64,000 bases of DNA from Liquorilactobacillus mali. Lineage in GTDB: Bacteria > Bacillota > Bacilli > Lactobacillales > Lactobacillaceae. Location: the NCBI RefSeq assembly GCF_001437155.1, contig NZ_JQAR01000004.1, positions 86,022 through 150,021 of the forward strand, written 5' to 3'. Below the pieces are notes generated by a model. The model saw only the letters and a list, made by a program, of their open reading frames with translations. It had not been told where the DNA came from and made no database searches. Positions 8,828-17,883 of the stretch are shown here, one piece after another. How positions within the stretch are numbered: the first letter of the stretch is position 1; every line of letters starts with the position of its first letter. Position numbers and translations under genes: made by a program.

Positions 8828-9419
8828 TCAAAGATATCTGGAGGAATTGAGTAAGCTGTTAAGTAGTTTATCAAAAGATGAGGTTGAAGCAGCAGTGGAC
8901 TTTTATTCTGAATTTATTTCTGATGCGGGGCTTACGACAAGGAGTGAAATTGAAACACGATTAGGAACACCAAAACAGTTGGCACGTAAGATAATGGCTG
9001 ATCATTCAGTTAGAATGGATGATGAAAATGAAGAAAAGGTTAAACCCGCACGTATAAACTCAAAAATGATTTGGTTGATAGTTTTAGTAATATTGTCATC
9101 GCCAATGACACTTGGGCTTGGTGGAGGCCTTTTGATCGCATTAGTAGCAGTTATTTTCTCAGTAATACTTATGGTTGTTGTCATATTTGCTGGTTTGATC
9201 GTTGGAATGGCCGTTACGCTTTATGTTGGTATTTCATTGCTGTTTCAGAGTCTAAATACCGGACTTTTTTACATTGGCATTTTCCTGATGTTTTTGGGAC
9301 TCTTGCTGGTGTTATTACCGATTACTTATTGGATCTGTCGTGTTATCTTGCAATGTATAGCTGATTTTGCACGATACTTGTACAAAAAATTCAGAAGTAA
9401 ACAGGATGGTGGCAAATAA
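8820..9419 (+). CDS. DUF1700 family membrane protein
   Basis: A 199-residue protein with an N-terminal cytoplasmic helical domain (about residues 1-75) including YLEELSKLLSSLSKDEVEAA and LGTPKQLARKI, the HAAS-like signature of DUF1700. At least three long hydrophobic segments and a basic tail follow. The function is unknown; DUF1700 proteins co-occur with PadR regulators and probably sense or relay an envelope signal. It overlaps padR. Confidence 0.85.
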   Translation: MDSQRYLEELSKLLSSLSKDEVEAAVDFYSEFISDAGLTTRSEIETRLGTPKQLARKIMADHSVRMDDENEEKVKPARINSKMIWLIVLVILSSPMTLGLGGGLLIALVAVIFSVILMVVVIFAGLIVGMAVTLYVGISLLFQSLNTGLFYIGIFLMFLGLLLVLLPITYWICRVILQCIADFARYLYKKFRSKQDGGK

Positions 9420-9421
9420 AA

Positions 9422-10363
9422 ATGAAGAAAACAATAATTGCGGGATTTTTTATTTTGATGATTGGAATCCTCTTTACTGGGTATGGGTATATGAAGAAAG
9501 GTGCTAACCCATTATACATTGATGATTGGAAGCCCAAAGTATTAACAAAAGTAGCAAGCAAGAAAGTCTTATCGAAAAATGTTAGTTTTAAAAAAATAAA
9601 TATTAAAGATACCACAGATGATATTGTGATTACTAGAGGTTCACATTATCAAGTCAGCTATCAAGGGATTAAAGGATTTCAACCAAGTGTTTCGCTTTCC
9701 AATGGAAGTTTAAATATTCGGCAAAAAAAGAGTTTGAATAACCTCATTAGTATTTCAAACATAAACGAAGGTGGTCAAAAAGTGATAATTACAATTCCCA
9801 AAACAGTTACGTTACAAGACATTAGCGCAAACGTCACTGAAGGGGATATGGATATTCAAAATATTAAGACTCAAAAAATAGAAGTTAAAAGTATTGATGG
9901 TGATATTAGTATCATAAACATGACTGCAGATAGCCTTAAGATATATAATGAAAATGGGGATATTGAGATAGGGGCACAAAGTAAGATTACTGAGGGGTCA
10001 TTCTCATTAGTAAATGGCGACCTAACCGCGCATGAGAGTAGTTTCAGCAATGCTAATATGACTAACTCATACGGTGATATTGAACTTCTTAATTCAACTG
10101 TTAATGGTGGACAAGTCAAACTTACTGAAGGTGATTTTGAGGGTAAAAAGCTTGGTGTAACCGGCAAATTCAGTGTTACTAATAGAGATGGCGATAATAC
10201 GATATCACTCTCAAATAGCAGTAACATAGGATATTTGATGAGTACTAGTGATGGAGATAATACTTTATTTGGAAAAGATGTTGGGAGTCAAGTGACAGAA
10301 AAAACTAATCTAGTGAATCAAATCGAGTTAACGAATGAATCTGGAGATAACGAAATAAATTAA
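9422..10363 (+). CDS. DUF4097 family beta-strand repeat protein
   Basis: A 313-residue protein with one N-terminal membrane segment (about residues 5-22) and a long beta-solenoid-like region in which short units with NGDI, EGDM, DGDI, YGDI or DGDN turns recur every 15-25 residues. This is the DUF4097 pattern of LiaG-like exported proteins. It begins two bases after the DUF1700 stop. It is likely displayed outside the membrane; ligand unknown. Confidence 0.85.
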   Translation: MKKTIIAGFFILMIGILFTGYGYMKKGANPLYIDDWKPKVLTKVASKKVLSKNVSFKKINIKDTTDDIVITRGSHYQVSYQGIKGFQPSVSLSNGSLNIRQKKSLNNLISISNINEGGQKVIITIPKTVTLQDISANVTEGDMDIQNIKTQKIEVKSIDGDISIINMTADSLKIYNENGDIEIGAQSKITEGSFSLVNGDLTAHESSFSNANMTNSYGDIELLNSTVNGGQVKLTEGDFEGKKLGVTGKFSVTNRDGDNTISLSNSSNIGYLMSTSDGDNTLFGKDVGSQVTEKTNLVNQIELTNESGDNEIN

Positions 10364-10374
10364 GGTGGGGATAA

Positions 10375-10623
10375 ATGATGAAAAATAAGAAATTAATGAA
10401 GTCAAAAGATAAGGTGCTTTCAGGAGTGCTAGGCGGGGTTGCAGAATATTTAGATTTAGATAAAGCACTCGTGCGGATTATTGGTGCAATTCTAATAATT
10501 TTTCCGGGTCAATTGATTATTGGAATAGTTATTTATATTATTGCAGCAGTGGTTATGCCAGAAGATGATGGCAGTAATCATTCGGATGACAATGTTGTTG
10601 AGGGCGAGTTTCGAGACAAATAA
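10375..10623 (+). CDS. PspC domain protein
   Basis: An 82-residue protein with a PspC domain: KSKDKVLSGVLGGVAEYLDLD followed by a hydrophobic helix, GQLIIGIVIYIIAAVVMPE. Acidic C terminus. PspC/LiaY-type proteins act in membrane-stress responses. AAGGTGGGG precedes the ATG at 10375; an ATG at 10378 is equally possible. Last gene of the padR operon, followed by a terminator. Confidence 0.88.
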   Translation: MMKNKKLMKSKDKVLSGVLGGVAEYLDLDKALVRIIGAILIIFPGQLIIGIVIYIIAAVVMPEDDGSNHSDDNVVEGEFRDK

Positions 10624-10659
10624 AGTTTAGTAGGCATGATACAGTGTATCTAAAAAATA

Positions 10660-10705
10660 AAAAAGGAGCGTGACAAAGTTTGCATTTTTGCACCGCTTCT
10701 TTTTT
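10660..10705 (+). terminator. rho-independent terminator of the padR operon
   Basis: AAAAAAGGAGCG pairs with CGCTTCTTTTTT, with one G-U, around a loop, ending in a T run. Confidence 0.75.
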
Positions 10706-10867
10706 GTGGAGCTAGGCGTGAACATTTTGTACTTTAGACAGGTATTAGTTTATTTTTTTACAGAAATATTACAAAATTAAACTGATTTTACAAATTCTTT
10801 AAGAAATCTTATGCGAAAATCACTTGTAACAACTTACAAGAAATGTAATCATTGTAGTTATATAAAT

Positions 10868-10900
10868 GTGAATTAATTGCGAATTAATTGTGAATTTTAT
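10868..10900 (+). repeat. three tandem 11-bp direct repeats upstream of dlt
   Basis: GTGAATTAATT, GCGAATTAATT and GTGAATTTTAT follow each other with exact 11-bp phasing, about 50-80 bases ahead of dltX. This is the arrangement used by many OmpR-type response regulators, so it may be an activator or repressor array for the dlt operon. The regulator is not known from the sequence. The rest of 10,706-10,946 is very AT-rich and shows no gene. Confidence 0.5.
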
Positions 10901-10946
10901 ATGAGTCTAAAATTATTAATAATCAAGGGATTTGGGGGGATTTTGT

Positions 10947-11096
10947 TTGAAAGAGTTTAGTAATATGCTGATTAAAAACGAAGTTACAAAATTTCTTTTT
11001 AAAACTGTTTTTTATGCAGTTATTATAATGGGCTTAGTGTACTTATTTAGTTATAGCGGCATGACTGGTCCGCACTTTATTTATAACGAGTTTTAA
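10947..11096 (+). CDS. dltX: teichoic acid D-Ala incorporation-associated protein DltX
   Basis: A 49-residue membrane peptide read from TTG at 10947 behind GGGGGGA. It has one transmembrane helix (FYAVIIMGLVYLFSY) and the conserved C-terminal motif PHFIYNEF. DltX is required for D-alanylation of lipoteichoic acid and is thought to shuttle between DltC/DltB and the acceptor on the outer face. It sits 18 bases ahead of dltA, its normal place. Confidence 0.9.
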   Translation: MKEFSNMLIKNEVTKFLFKTVFYAVIIMGLVYLFSYSGMTGPHFIYNEF

Positions 11097-11114
11097 AGGG
11101 GGATGGTTTAAATC

Positions 11115-12635
11115 GTGAATATTATTCAACAAATCGACAAATGGTCCGAAATAATACCAGGTGCAACTGTTTATGATTATCTGGGTGATAGGAGAACATA
11201 TTCAGAGTTGAGAAAGATGTCGGATTCTTTAGCTCAGAAATTAATAGATTTAGAATTACCCAAAAAAGCACCCATTTTGGTATTTGGGGGACAAACTTTT
11301 GAGATGCTGGTTTCTTTTTTAGCCATAGTAAAAGCGGGTCACTCATATGTACCGTTAGATTGTGAATCGCCAAATGAAAGAATTATACAAATTGCCGAAA
11401 TAGCAAAACCTGCTGCATGTATTGCTGTTGAAAAGCTACCAGTAAAAATAGACGGTCTCACTATATTGGATAGCGAAGAACTGGCAGAGGTCTTTGCTGG
11501 GGAGGAAAGAGAGTTTGATGCCACTGAATATCAGGTTAGTGGTGATGATATCTTCTACACGATCTTTACTTCAGGGACTACTGGTGTACCAAAGGGAGTA
11601 CAAATAAGTGCTAATAATCTACAAAGTTTCTTGAATTGGATGAAGAGCGATTTTGGAATTACAGCTGGAAAGACATTTTTGGCACAGCCAGCATACTCAT
11701 TTGATCTATCAGTGATGTCTATTTATCCTGCATTAACACAAGGCGGAAAATTGACAGTATTACCAAAGAAGGTAACTGCTAACTTTAAAGATCTGTTTGA
11801 ACTGCTGCCAAAACTTAAACTAAATATTTGGGTCTCAACACCTTCATTCATGGATATTTGCTTGCTTGATAAGCATTTCAATGAAGATAATTATCCCACA
11901 ATAACACACTTCTTATTTTGTGGGGAAGAATTAACACATGAAGCAGCAAAGAAGTTGAATGAGCGCTTTCCAAATGCAAGTATTTATAATACGTATGGCC
12001 CGACCGAGGCCACAGTTGCTGTCAGTCAAGTTCTAATTGACGAGAATATTCTTGCAGATTATCCAAGACTACCAATTGGAGTTGCTAAGGAAGACACTGA
12101 ATTATTGATTGTGGATGAGGATTTGCATGAAGTACCAAACGGGACATCAGGTGAACTGCTGATCATCGGTCCAAGTGTTTCCATAGGTTATTTGAATAAT
12201 CCTGAAAAAACACGGCAAGCATTTATCAATTATAAAGGAAGACATGCTTACCGGACTGGTGATTTAGCCGAAGTTGATAATCAGGGTCAATTGTTATATC
12301 ACGGCAGAATTGATTTTCAGGTGAAGCTCCACGGTTTCAGGATCGAACTTGAGGAAGTCGATCAACACTTGAATCAAGTTTCATTGGTTAAGCAGGCTAC
12401 ATGTGCAACTAAGTATGACGCAAATCATAAGGCTACGCAGATTGTTGCCTATGTAGTACCAGAGCCAAATGATTATAAATCAGAATTTGCGTTGACAAAG
12501 GCAATCAAAAAAGAACTAACGACTTTGATGATGCCGTACATGATTCCACAAAAATATGTTTACGTGGAGTCGCTACCACTTACCAATAATGGCAAAGTTG
12601 ATCGTAAGAAGATTCTGAATGAGGTCAATAGCTAA
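11115..12635 (+). CDS. dltA: D-alanine--D-alanyl carrier protein ligase DltA
   Basis: Activates D-alanine with ATP and loads it on DltC. The 506-residue adenylation-domain protein has core A3 FTSGTTGVPKGV (about 152-163), YNTYGPTEATVA near 295, YRTGDLAEVD, the hinge GRIDFQVKLHGFRIE and the C-terminal catalytic lysine in NGKVDRK (Lys494). The start is GTG at 11115 after AAAGGGGGATGG. The stop codon overlaps the dltB ATG (TAATG). Confidence 0.96.
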   Translation: MNIIQQIDKWSEIIPGATVYDYLGDRRTYSELRKMSDSLAQKLIDLELPKKAPILVFGGQTFEMLVSFLAIVKAGHSYVPLDCESPNERIIQIAEIAKPAACIAVEKLPVKIDGLTILDSEELAEVFAGEEREFDATEYQVSGDDIFYTIFTSGTTGVPKGVQISANNLQSFLNWMKSDFGITAGKTFLAQPAYSFDLSVMSIYPALTQGGKLTVLPKKVTANFKDLFELLPKLKLNIWVSTPSFMDICLLDKHFNEDNYPTITHFLFCGEELTHEAAKKLNERFPNASIYNTYGPTEATVAVSQVLIDENILADYPRLPIGVAKEDTELLIVDEDLHEVPNGTSGELLIIGPSVSIGYLNNPEKTRQAFINYKGRHAYRTGDLAEVDNQGQLLYHGRIDFQVKLHGFRIELEEVDQHLNQVSLVKQATCATKYDANHKATQIVAYVVPEPNDYKSEFALTKAIKKELTTLMMPYMIPQKYVYVESLPLTNNGKVDRKKILNEVNS

Positions 12636-13843
12636 TGATTAATATGCAGCCGTATCAAAATCCAACATATTTTATGTTGATAGCATTGACGTTATTACCA
12701 ATAGTTATTGCAAATCTATATGAAAAGAAGATTTATTGGTATCAAACACTTATTTCTTTTGGTTTCCTGTTGTTATCCTTTGGAGGAATAAAGTGGCATC
12801 AAGGAATTGCCTTGATTGTCTATGTCATTTTTGAAATATTTCTAATTAAGCTGTATTTCAATTACAGGTCAAAGTCTAACAATTCGTGGATATTTTATTT
12901 GACTGTTTTTGTAGCTATTATCCCCTTGATAATTGTTAAAGTTACACCTGCAATTTATGGTGGACAAGTCTCAATTATCGGTTTTTTGGGAATAAGTTAT
13001 ATTACTTTCAAGATTGTCGGAATGATTATGGAGATTCGTGATGGGGCAATTAAGGAATTTAAATTGGGGCAAACGATTCAATTTTTGCTGTTCTTTCCAA
13101 CTATTTCTTCAGGACCAATCGACCGATATCGTCGATTTGTTGGGGATTACGATAACCAGCTTTCGCGCGAAAAATATTTGGATTTACTTGAAAAGGGAGT
13201 TTGGTATATTTTTCTGGGTTTCCTCTATAAATTCTTTATAGCATACTTTTTTGGCACACTTTTGATGCCGCAGGTTGCTCAAAATGCACTGACTCGTGGG
13301 GGAATATCTTGGTGGCTTGTTGCTTACATGTATGTCTATTCAATGGATTTGTTTTTTGATTTTGCAGGGTATAGTTTGTTTGCAGTTGGGACAAGTTATA
13401 TTATGGGAATCGCTACTCCAATGAACTTCAACAGGCCATTTGCTGCCGCAAACATTAAGGAATTCTGGAATAGATGGCACATGTCATTATCATTTTGGTT
13501 TAGAGATTACATTTATATGCGGTTAGTATTTTTCATAATGAAGAATAAATTAATAAAGAGCCGCATAACAATCGCGAACCTAGGCTACTTAACATTATTT
13601 CTGATAATGGGATTCTGGCATGGGATAACTTGGTACTACATAGTCTATGGCCTGTTCCATGCGTGTGCAATCATTACTTGTGATGCATGGTTGCGCTTTA
13701 AGAAGAAACATCGGCAACAAATTCCAAGCAATCGTTTTACGAAAGCTTTTGCTATCTTTCTGACATTCAACACAGTTTGTTTTAGTTTCTTGATTTTCTC
13801 AGGTTTCTTGAACACAATGATGTTTCATCATATTATGAAATAA
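12635..13843 (+). CDS. dltB: D-alanyl transfer membrane protein DltB (MBOAT)
   Basis: Membrane-bound O-acyltransferase that moves D-alanine from DltC across the membrane. The 402-residue protein has many membrane segments, the MBOAT motifs FWNRWHMSLSFWFRDYIY and the MGFWHGITW segment with the catalytic histidine (about residue 331). It starts one base inside dltA; ATG at 12644 is a possible alternative. Confidence 0.95.
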   Translation: MINMQPYQNPTYFMLIALTLLPIVIANLYEKKIYWYQTLISFGFLLLSFGGIKWHQGIALIVYVIFEIFLIKLYFNYRSKSNNSWIFYLTVFVAIIPLIIVKVTPAIYGGQVSIIGFLGISYITFKIVGMIMEIRDGAIKEFKLGQTIQFLLFFPTISSGPIDRYRRFVGDYDNQLSREKYLDLLEKGVWYIFLGFLYKFFIAYFFGTLLMPQVAQNALTRGGISWWLVAYMYVYSMDLFFDFAGYSLFAVGTSYIMGIATPMNFNRPFAAANIKEFWNRWHMSLSFWFRDYIYMRLVFFIMKNKLIKSRITIANLGYLTLFLIMGFWHGITWYYIVYGLFHACAIITCDAWLRFKKKHRQQIPSNRFTKAFAIFLTFNTVCFSFLIFSGFLNTMMFHHIMK

Positions 13844-13860
13844 AAAGGGGAGTTTTTTAA

Positions 13861-14094
13861 ATGAAAGAAAAAATTATTGAAATTTTGCAAGACTTGACCG
13901 GAAGTGAAGAAGTTGCTACTAATCTTGACCTCAATCTCTTTGATACAGGACTGATCGATTCAATGGCAACAGTTCAACTATTACTTGAATTGCAAACACA
14001 ATGTGGGGTCGATGTACCAGTCTCAGAATTTGAGCGCAGTGAATGGGAGACACCTAACAAGATTATTGCGAAAGTTGAATCATTAAAGGCATGA
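13861..14094 (+). CDS. dltC: D-alanyl carrier protein DltC
   Basis: Acyl-carrier-like protein of 77 residues. The attachment site for 4'-phosphopantetheine is Ser34 in [12 protein letters not shown]. It receives D-Ala from DltA and hands it to DltB. AAAAGGGGAG precedes the ATG. It overlaps dltD by 4 bases. Confidence 0.96.
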   Translation: MKEKIIEILQDLTGSEEVATNLDLNLFDTGLIDSMATVQLLLELQTQCGVDVPVSEFERSEWETPNKIIAKVESLKA

Positions 14095-15338
14095 GCATGT
14101 TCAAAAGATTATTCTTGATTTTTGGACCAGTTGTGTGTGCAGCCATAATCGTTCTCGGTTTCTTATTCTCCCCATTCAGGCCAGATAAAATCTCACAGAG
14201 TACGATTCAAAAGGCTGCTCTTTCTCAGTCACCACAAGTTTTTAAGGGGATGGCTGTTAAACGTGCGGCTTTTAAGGAAAACTACGTTCCTTTTTTTGGA
14301 TCATCAGAGCTTTCAAGAATAGATGCACTTCATCCATCAGTACTGGCACAAAAGTATCATCGCAGTTATCGTCCTTTTTTGTTGGGGACTGCAGGAACTC
14401 AATCGATAACTCAGTTTTGGCAGATGCAGGGCTTTGGTAACGAATTAAATAATAAAAAAGCTGTGTTTATTATTTCACCGCAATGGTTTGTTAAAGGGGG
14501 AATTAATGCTGCAGCATTCAATTATTTTTATCCTCGTCCGGAAATTGTGAATTGGTTGCTGAAGGCAAAACCAACAACTGAGAACAGATATGCAGCTGAA
14601 AGATTATTGGCGCTTAATCCTAAAGATTCTACGGATGAAATTGATGATAGTGTCTTAAGGATTGCCGCTGGTCAACGGTTAACTAATTTTCAGAAAACAT
14701 ATCTGCACTTAGTAAAAAATGAATTAGATCATGAAGATCAATTATTTTCAACAGTTTCGCTAAATAACAGAGAAGCGTTGATTAGGAAAAGAGAAAAAGA
14801 ACTGCCTAAAGTTTATAATAAAGCTAAACTTGACAGGATAGGGTATGCACTTGGTAAGGCAAATACAACCAACAACTCATTGGATATTGATAATAATTTT
14901 TGGAAACACAAATTAAAACCGGTCTACAAAAAGTTGGCGGGAGAACAAAAAAACTTTAGTTATATCAAATCTGTCGAATATTCAGATTTTCAGCTTGTAT
15001 TAAACGAATTTGCAAAGCATCATATAAATGTTTTGTTTATTATCCCACCAATAAATGAGAAGTGGGCAAATTATACTGGTTTATCAATGTCGATGATTCA
15101 AGCATTTGATGACAAAATTACGTATCAACTGAAGTCTCAAGGATTCACACATATTGCAAATTTAACTAACTCTGGGACAAAACCTTACTTTATGCAAGAC
15201 ACAATTCATCTTGGATGGAGAGGATGGCTAGCTGTCGACCAATATGTAAATCCTTTCTTGACGAAGAAACAGGCGAAGCCGCAATATAAAATGAATAATT
15301 ATTTTTATACAAAGAAATGGCAAAATTTGGATTACTAA
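14091..15338 (+). CDS. dltD: D-alanyl-lipoteichoic acid biosynthesis protein DltD
   Basis: Extracellular, membrane-anchored protein that completes D-Ala transfer to teichoic acid. The 415-residue protein has one N-terminal membrane helix (about 6-27), the SGNH-like nucleophile region FFGSSELSR (Ser71/Ser72) and a C-terminal [10 protein letters not shown] segment supplying Asp and His. Last gene of dltXABCD, followed by a strong terminator. Confidence 0.95.
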   Translation: MSMFKRLFLIFGPVVCAAIIVLGFLFSPFRPDKISQSTIQKAALSQSPQVFKGMAVKRAAFKENYVPFFGSSELSRIDALHPSVLAQKYHRSYRPFLLGTAGTQSITQFWQMQGFGNELNNKKAVFIISPQWFVKGGINAAAFNYFYPRPEIVNWLLKAKPTTENRYAAERLLALNPKDSTDEIDDSVLRIAAGQRLTNFQKTYLHLVKNELDHEDQLFSTVSLNNREALIRKREKELPKVYNKAKLDRIGYALGKANTTNNSLDIDNNFWKHKLKPVYKKLAGEQKNFSYIKSVEYSDFQLVLNEFAKHHINVLFIIPPINEKWANYTGLSMSMIQAFDDKITYQLKSQGFTHIANLTNSGTKPYFMQDTIHLGWRGWLAVDQYVNPFLTKKQAKPQYKMNNYFYTKKWQNLDY

Positions 15339-15364
15339 TTTTAATTGGATCCTTTTTACCAAGT

Positions 15365-15412
15365 AAAAAAGAGACTTTTGCAAAATAATGATTTTGCGAA
15401 AGTCTCTTTTTT
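15365..15412 (+). terminator. rho-independent terminator of dltXABCD
   Basis: AAAAAAGAGACTTTTGCAAA pairs almost perfectly with the complementary arm ending TCTCTTTTTT. Its A-rich left side means it may also serve the convergent DUF2507 gene. Confidence 0.9.
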
Positions 15413-15471
15413 GGAATGATTTTTAAAGTGAAGAACAGTTTTTCTATAAATAATAAAAACCTAAGTGCAAA

Positions 15472-15960
15472 TTATTCAGAAAAATGAAGTGGATTCTTTT
15501 CAGGAATCAACGCGATATCAATTGGATCATCAGGATCTAATTGAACTAAAAGCGAAACAATGCTGCTCCTTTTTTTGATATCTTTAATAATAGCTTCACA
15601 CACGAAACCACTTTGCAGTTGAATTGTTTCTGCAAGAAAGCCGGTTTCCAATAAGAAGTCAGCTTGTTTGCTAACTTCATTGCGCAACTGAACAACTTCA
15701 CCCGATAATTCAAAGAGTTGTTGCTTTTTATTACTCTTAACTCGTTTTAAGTTTCCCCAGCCAGCTTTAGCAAAGAAGACCGTCAAATCATCATCTTTAG
15801 CAAGGTATATTTCACGTGCTAATCGCTTTCCTGCCCAATAAAGAATATTATGATTATCCCCAATTAGTTCGGGAACTAAGATGTCACGCATAACTTCATA
15901 ACCAAGGGTATTTGCTAACTCCTTTTTTTGTGACAGTTCTAAATACTTATTTACGTCCAT
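15472..15960 (-). CDS. DUF2507 domain protein (YslB-like)
   Basis: A 162-residue cytoplasmic protein of the YslB/DUF2507 family, function not established. The segment DILVPELIGDNHNILYWAGK is the best-conserved block. AAGGAGAG precedes the ATG and TATAAT occurs upstream on this strand. In relatives it lies near racE and rdgB; here racE is absent and the gene is convergent with dlt, with rdgB divergent. Confidence 0.85.
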   Translation of the reverse strand: MDVNKYLELSQKKELANTLGYEVMRDILVPELIGDNHNILYWAGKRLAREIYLAKDDDLTVFFAKAGWGNLKRVKSNKKQQLFELSGEVVQLRNEVSKQADFLLETGFLAETIQLQSGFVCEAIIKDIKKRSSIVSLLVQLDPDDPIDIALIPEKNPLHFSE

Positions 15961-16056
15961 GACGACTCTCCTTTAATTCAATCTACCATCTAATTATACA
16001 TTGAAATGCCTAAGAAAGTTGTAACTAATTTAAAATTTAAATAATAGTGAAGACTT

Positions 16057-16085
16057 TTGCTACTAACAAGGTTTATCTGTATAAT
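16057..16085 (+). promoter_or_regulatory. promoter of rdgB
   Basis: TTGCTA (16057-16062) and TATAAT (16080-16085) with 17-base spacing, 40 bases before the rdgB start. Confidence 0.7.
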
Positions 16086-16124
16086 TAATGAAGAAAACAA
16101 CATTATTTAATTGTGGGGTTTGTT

Positions 16125-16724
16125 ATGAAAAAAATATTGATAGCAACAAAAAATGAAGGAAAGGCTCGTGAATTCAGGGCTTTTTTTGAACCAAAAGGTT
16201 TCAGGGTTGAGACTCTAAATGAATTAAAGGAAATACCAGAGATTATTGAAGATGGACAAACCTTTGAAGAAAATGCCTTGATTAAGGCACAGTCACTGAC
16301 AGATGTGCTGCAGACTGTTGTGGTGGCTGATGATTCTGGATTGATGGTAGATGCACTTGGCGGTGAGCCAGGCATTTATTCTGCACGCTATGCAGGTGAT
16401 CATGACGATAGTGCTAATAACAAGAAGTTACTTGAGAAGTTGAAGGATGTTCCTGATGAAAAGAGGACTGCAACATTTCATACTTCATTAGTCGTTACCC
16501 GTATTGGGAAGAAACCACTTGTGGTTAATGGAGATGTTAAAGGAAAAATTCTGAAAAAATTACAGGGCAATGATGGTTTTGGGTATGATCCATTATTTTA
16601 TTTACCCGAACTTGACAAGACTTTCGCAGAACTAACACCTGCTGAAAAGAACAAGGTTAGTCATCGCGGGCGAGCAATCAAGAAATTAAGTGAAAAATTT
16701 GATGATTGGTGGGTTAAAGAATAA
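16125..16724 (+). CDS. rdgB: XTP/dITP diphosphatase (RdgB/HAM1 family)
   Basis: Hydrolyses non-canonical purine triphosphates (XTP, dITP, ITP) to monophosphates. The 199-residue protein has ATKNEGKAREF at the N terminus, VVADDSGLMVDAL, GVYSA-like GIYSARYAG, NDGFGYDPLF and KVSHRGRAI, all substrate-site motifs. The ATG at 16125 follows TGTGGGG; a GTG at 16113 lies inside that site. The stop overlaps the next start. Confidence 0.95.
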   Translation: MKKILIATKNEGKAREFRAFFEPKGFRVETLNELKEIPEIIEDGQTFEENALIKAQSLTDVLQTVVVADDSGLMVDALGGEPGIYSARYAGDHDDSANNKKLLEKLKDVPDEKRTATFHTSLVVTRIGKKPLVVNGDVKGKILKKLQGNDGFGYDPLFYLPELDKTFAELTPAEKNKVSHRGRAIKKLSEKFDDWWVKE

Positions 16725-17251
16725 TGGGTGAGAAAATACTAGTAGTTAGTGATAGTCATGGAGATCGTGATATTTTAGTAAAGCTCTTGGAAAAGTATAA
16801 GGGACATGTCAGTGCAATGTTTCATTGTGGTGACTCAGAGCTCGAACCAGACGATGAGTTGTTCAATGATTTTCATGTGGTAATTGGAAATTGTGATTAT
16901 GATACTAGATTTGCAAAGAAAATAATTGTAAAAGTTGGTTCAGAAACTGTTTTGCTGACCCATGGACATCTATATGGTGTAAATAGTGGCTTGAATAGCT
17001 TGAATCTCTTGGCACAGGAAAACGGAGCAACAATTGCATTATTCGGCCATACACACCTCTTAGGTGCAGAGATGAACAATGGCTGTTTATTCCTTAACCC
17101 AGGCAGTATTAGTTTCCCAAGGGGGAAATACAGCTACATAGGCGGAACCTATGCGCTGATTGATGCTGATGCTCAAAAGCTGCATGTACAATTCTATAAC
17201 CGCGCTTTTGAACCTGTTCCTGACTTAGCAGTTGATTATAAAAGATGTTAG
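16724..17251 (+). CDS. YfcE/MJ0936 family metallophosphoesterase
   Basis: Phosphodiesterase of 175 residues with all metal-ligand motifs: SDSHGD, HCGDSE, VIGNCD, LTHGH and FGHTH. It overlaps rdgB by one base, the usual pair in lactobacilli. Substrate is not predictable; family members cleave artificial phosphodiesters and some nucleotides. Confidence 0.92.
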   Translation: MGEKILVVSDSHGDRDILVKLLEKYKGHVSAMFHCGDSELEPDDELFNDFHVVIGNCDYDTRFAKKIIVKVGSETVLLTHGHLYGVNSGLNSLNLLAQENGATIALFGHTHLLGAEMNNGCLFLNPGSISFPRGKYSYIGGTYALIDADAQKLHVQFYNRAFEPVPDLAVDYKRC

Positions 17252-17259
17252 GTTGAGAA

Positions 17260-17445
17260 ATGAATACAGATTTGAGAAAATTGTATATTAGATTATTGAA
17301 ATGGAGCGTAACTACAGTTTTCTTCATGGTTTCACGTCAATTTGTCAATAGTCAGATATTTGACATTGTTATAATTTTCTGTGTCTGTTATTGCATCATT
17401 ATTTTTATGTTCTGTTGCTATCTTCAATTTTTCGGTAAAAAATAG
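17260..17445 (+). CDS. small hypothetical membrane protein
   Basis: A 61-codon frame with two hydrophobic stretches, the second cysteine-rich (IIFCVCYCIIIFMFCCYL). It begins 8 bases after the phosphoesterase gene with a weak AGGTTGAG ahead, and stops three bases before the tRNA promoter. I do not recognise it and it may be a chance frame. Confidence 0.3.
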   Translation: MNTDLRKLYIRLLKWSVTTVFFMVSRQFVNSQIFDIVIIFCVCYCIIIFMFCCYLQFFGKK

Positions 17446-17447
17446 TG

Positions 17448-17475
17448 TTGACATTACTCAAAATGAATGTATAAT
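17448..17475 (+). promoter_or_regulatory. promoter of tRNA-Glu
   Basis: TTGACA (17448-17453) and TATAAT (17470-17475), 16-base spacer, 13 bases before the tRNA. Confidence 0.85.
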
Positions 17476-17488
17476 AATAAGAGTATTT

Positions 17489-17561
17489 TGCCCGTTGGTC
17501 AAATTGGTTAAGACGTCGCCCTCTCAAGGCGGAGTTACGGGTTCGATCCCCGTACGGGCGA
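17489..17561 (+). tRNA. tRNA-Glu (anticodon CTC)
   Basis: A 73-base cloverleaf can be drawn: acceptor TGCCCGT with ACGGGCG, D-arm GTC/GAC, anticodon stem TCGCC/GGCGG with loop CTCTCAA (anticodon CTC) and T-arm ACGGG-TTCGATC-CCCGT. The body closely resembles bacterial tRNA-Glu. Position 1-72 would be a T-G pair, unusual for Glu. No CCA is encoded. Confidence 0.85.
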
Positions 17562-17570
17562 TATGTTGAA

Positions 17571-17617
17571 GCAAAATACGTGTCCATCATTTAATTAGGA
17601 TGGACTTTTATTTTGCG
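17571..17617 (+). terminator. terminator after tRNA-Glu
   Basis: GCAAAATA plus GTCCATC pair with GATGGAC plus TATTTTGC, with a T-rich right side. Confidence 0.75.
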
Positions 17618-17662
17618 GAAGCAGAACCAGTTTTCTTGTCCTTCAATGACATTATGTATATA

Positions 17663-17691
17663 TTGACAAGTAAATGAATAAGTATTACTAT
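17663..17691 (+). promoter_or_regulatory. promoter of tRNA-Gln
   Basis: TTGACA (17663-17668) and TACTAT (17686-17691), 17-base spacer, 22 bases before the tRNA. Confidence 0.65.
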
Positions 17692-17713
17692 TAAATAGTT
17701 ATTTTTAATTCAT

Positions 17714-17786
17714 TGGGCATTCGCCAAATTGGTAAGGCAGCGGACTCTGAATCCGCAATGTACTGGTTCGAGTCCAGTATGCCCAA
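17714..17786 (+). tRNA. tRNA-Gln (anticodon CTG)
   Basis: Acceptor TGGGCAT pairs with ATGCCCA; anticodon stem GCGGA/TCCGC encloses CTCTGAA, giving anticodon CTG; T-arm ACTGG-TTCGAGT-CCAGT. The T1-A72 start is typical of tRNA-Gln. Its 3' 18 bases are the prophage attachment core, so its 3' end is now supplied by the element. Confidence 0.93.
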
Positions 17787-17787
17787 T
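17769..17787 (+). repeat. attL core, 19 bp
   Basis: CGAGTCCAGTATGCCCAAT, covering the T-loop to one base past the tRNA-Gln end, recurs exactly at 51141-51159 with different flanks on both sides. This defines the crossover duplication. Confidence 0.92.
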
Positions 17788-17798
17788 TGTAAGTGTAT

Positions 17799-17845
17799 AA
17801 ACACCGTTATCTAAGTTTAAAAGCCTAGTATAACGGTGTTTTTTT
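17799..17845 (+). terminator. terminator after tRNA-Gln
   Basis: ACACCGTTAT pairs with ATAACGGTGT, followed by seven T. It lies inside the prophage, so the tRNA now uses an element-borne terminator. Confidence 0.8.
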
Positions 17846-17883
17846 GTTATCCATGTTCAACGGAAATCAACTAATTATAACTT

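Noticed and set aside
17405..17590. Open frames on both strands over tRNA-Glu
   Set aside because: They run through a clear tRNA gene with its own promoter and terminator.
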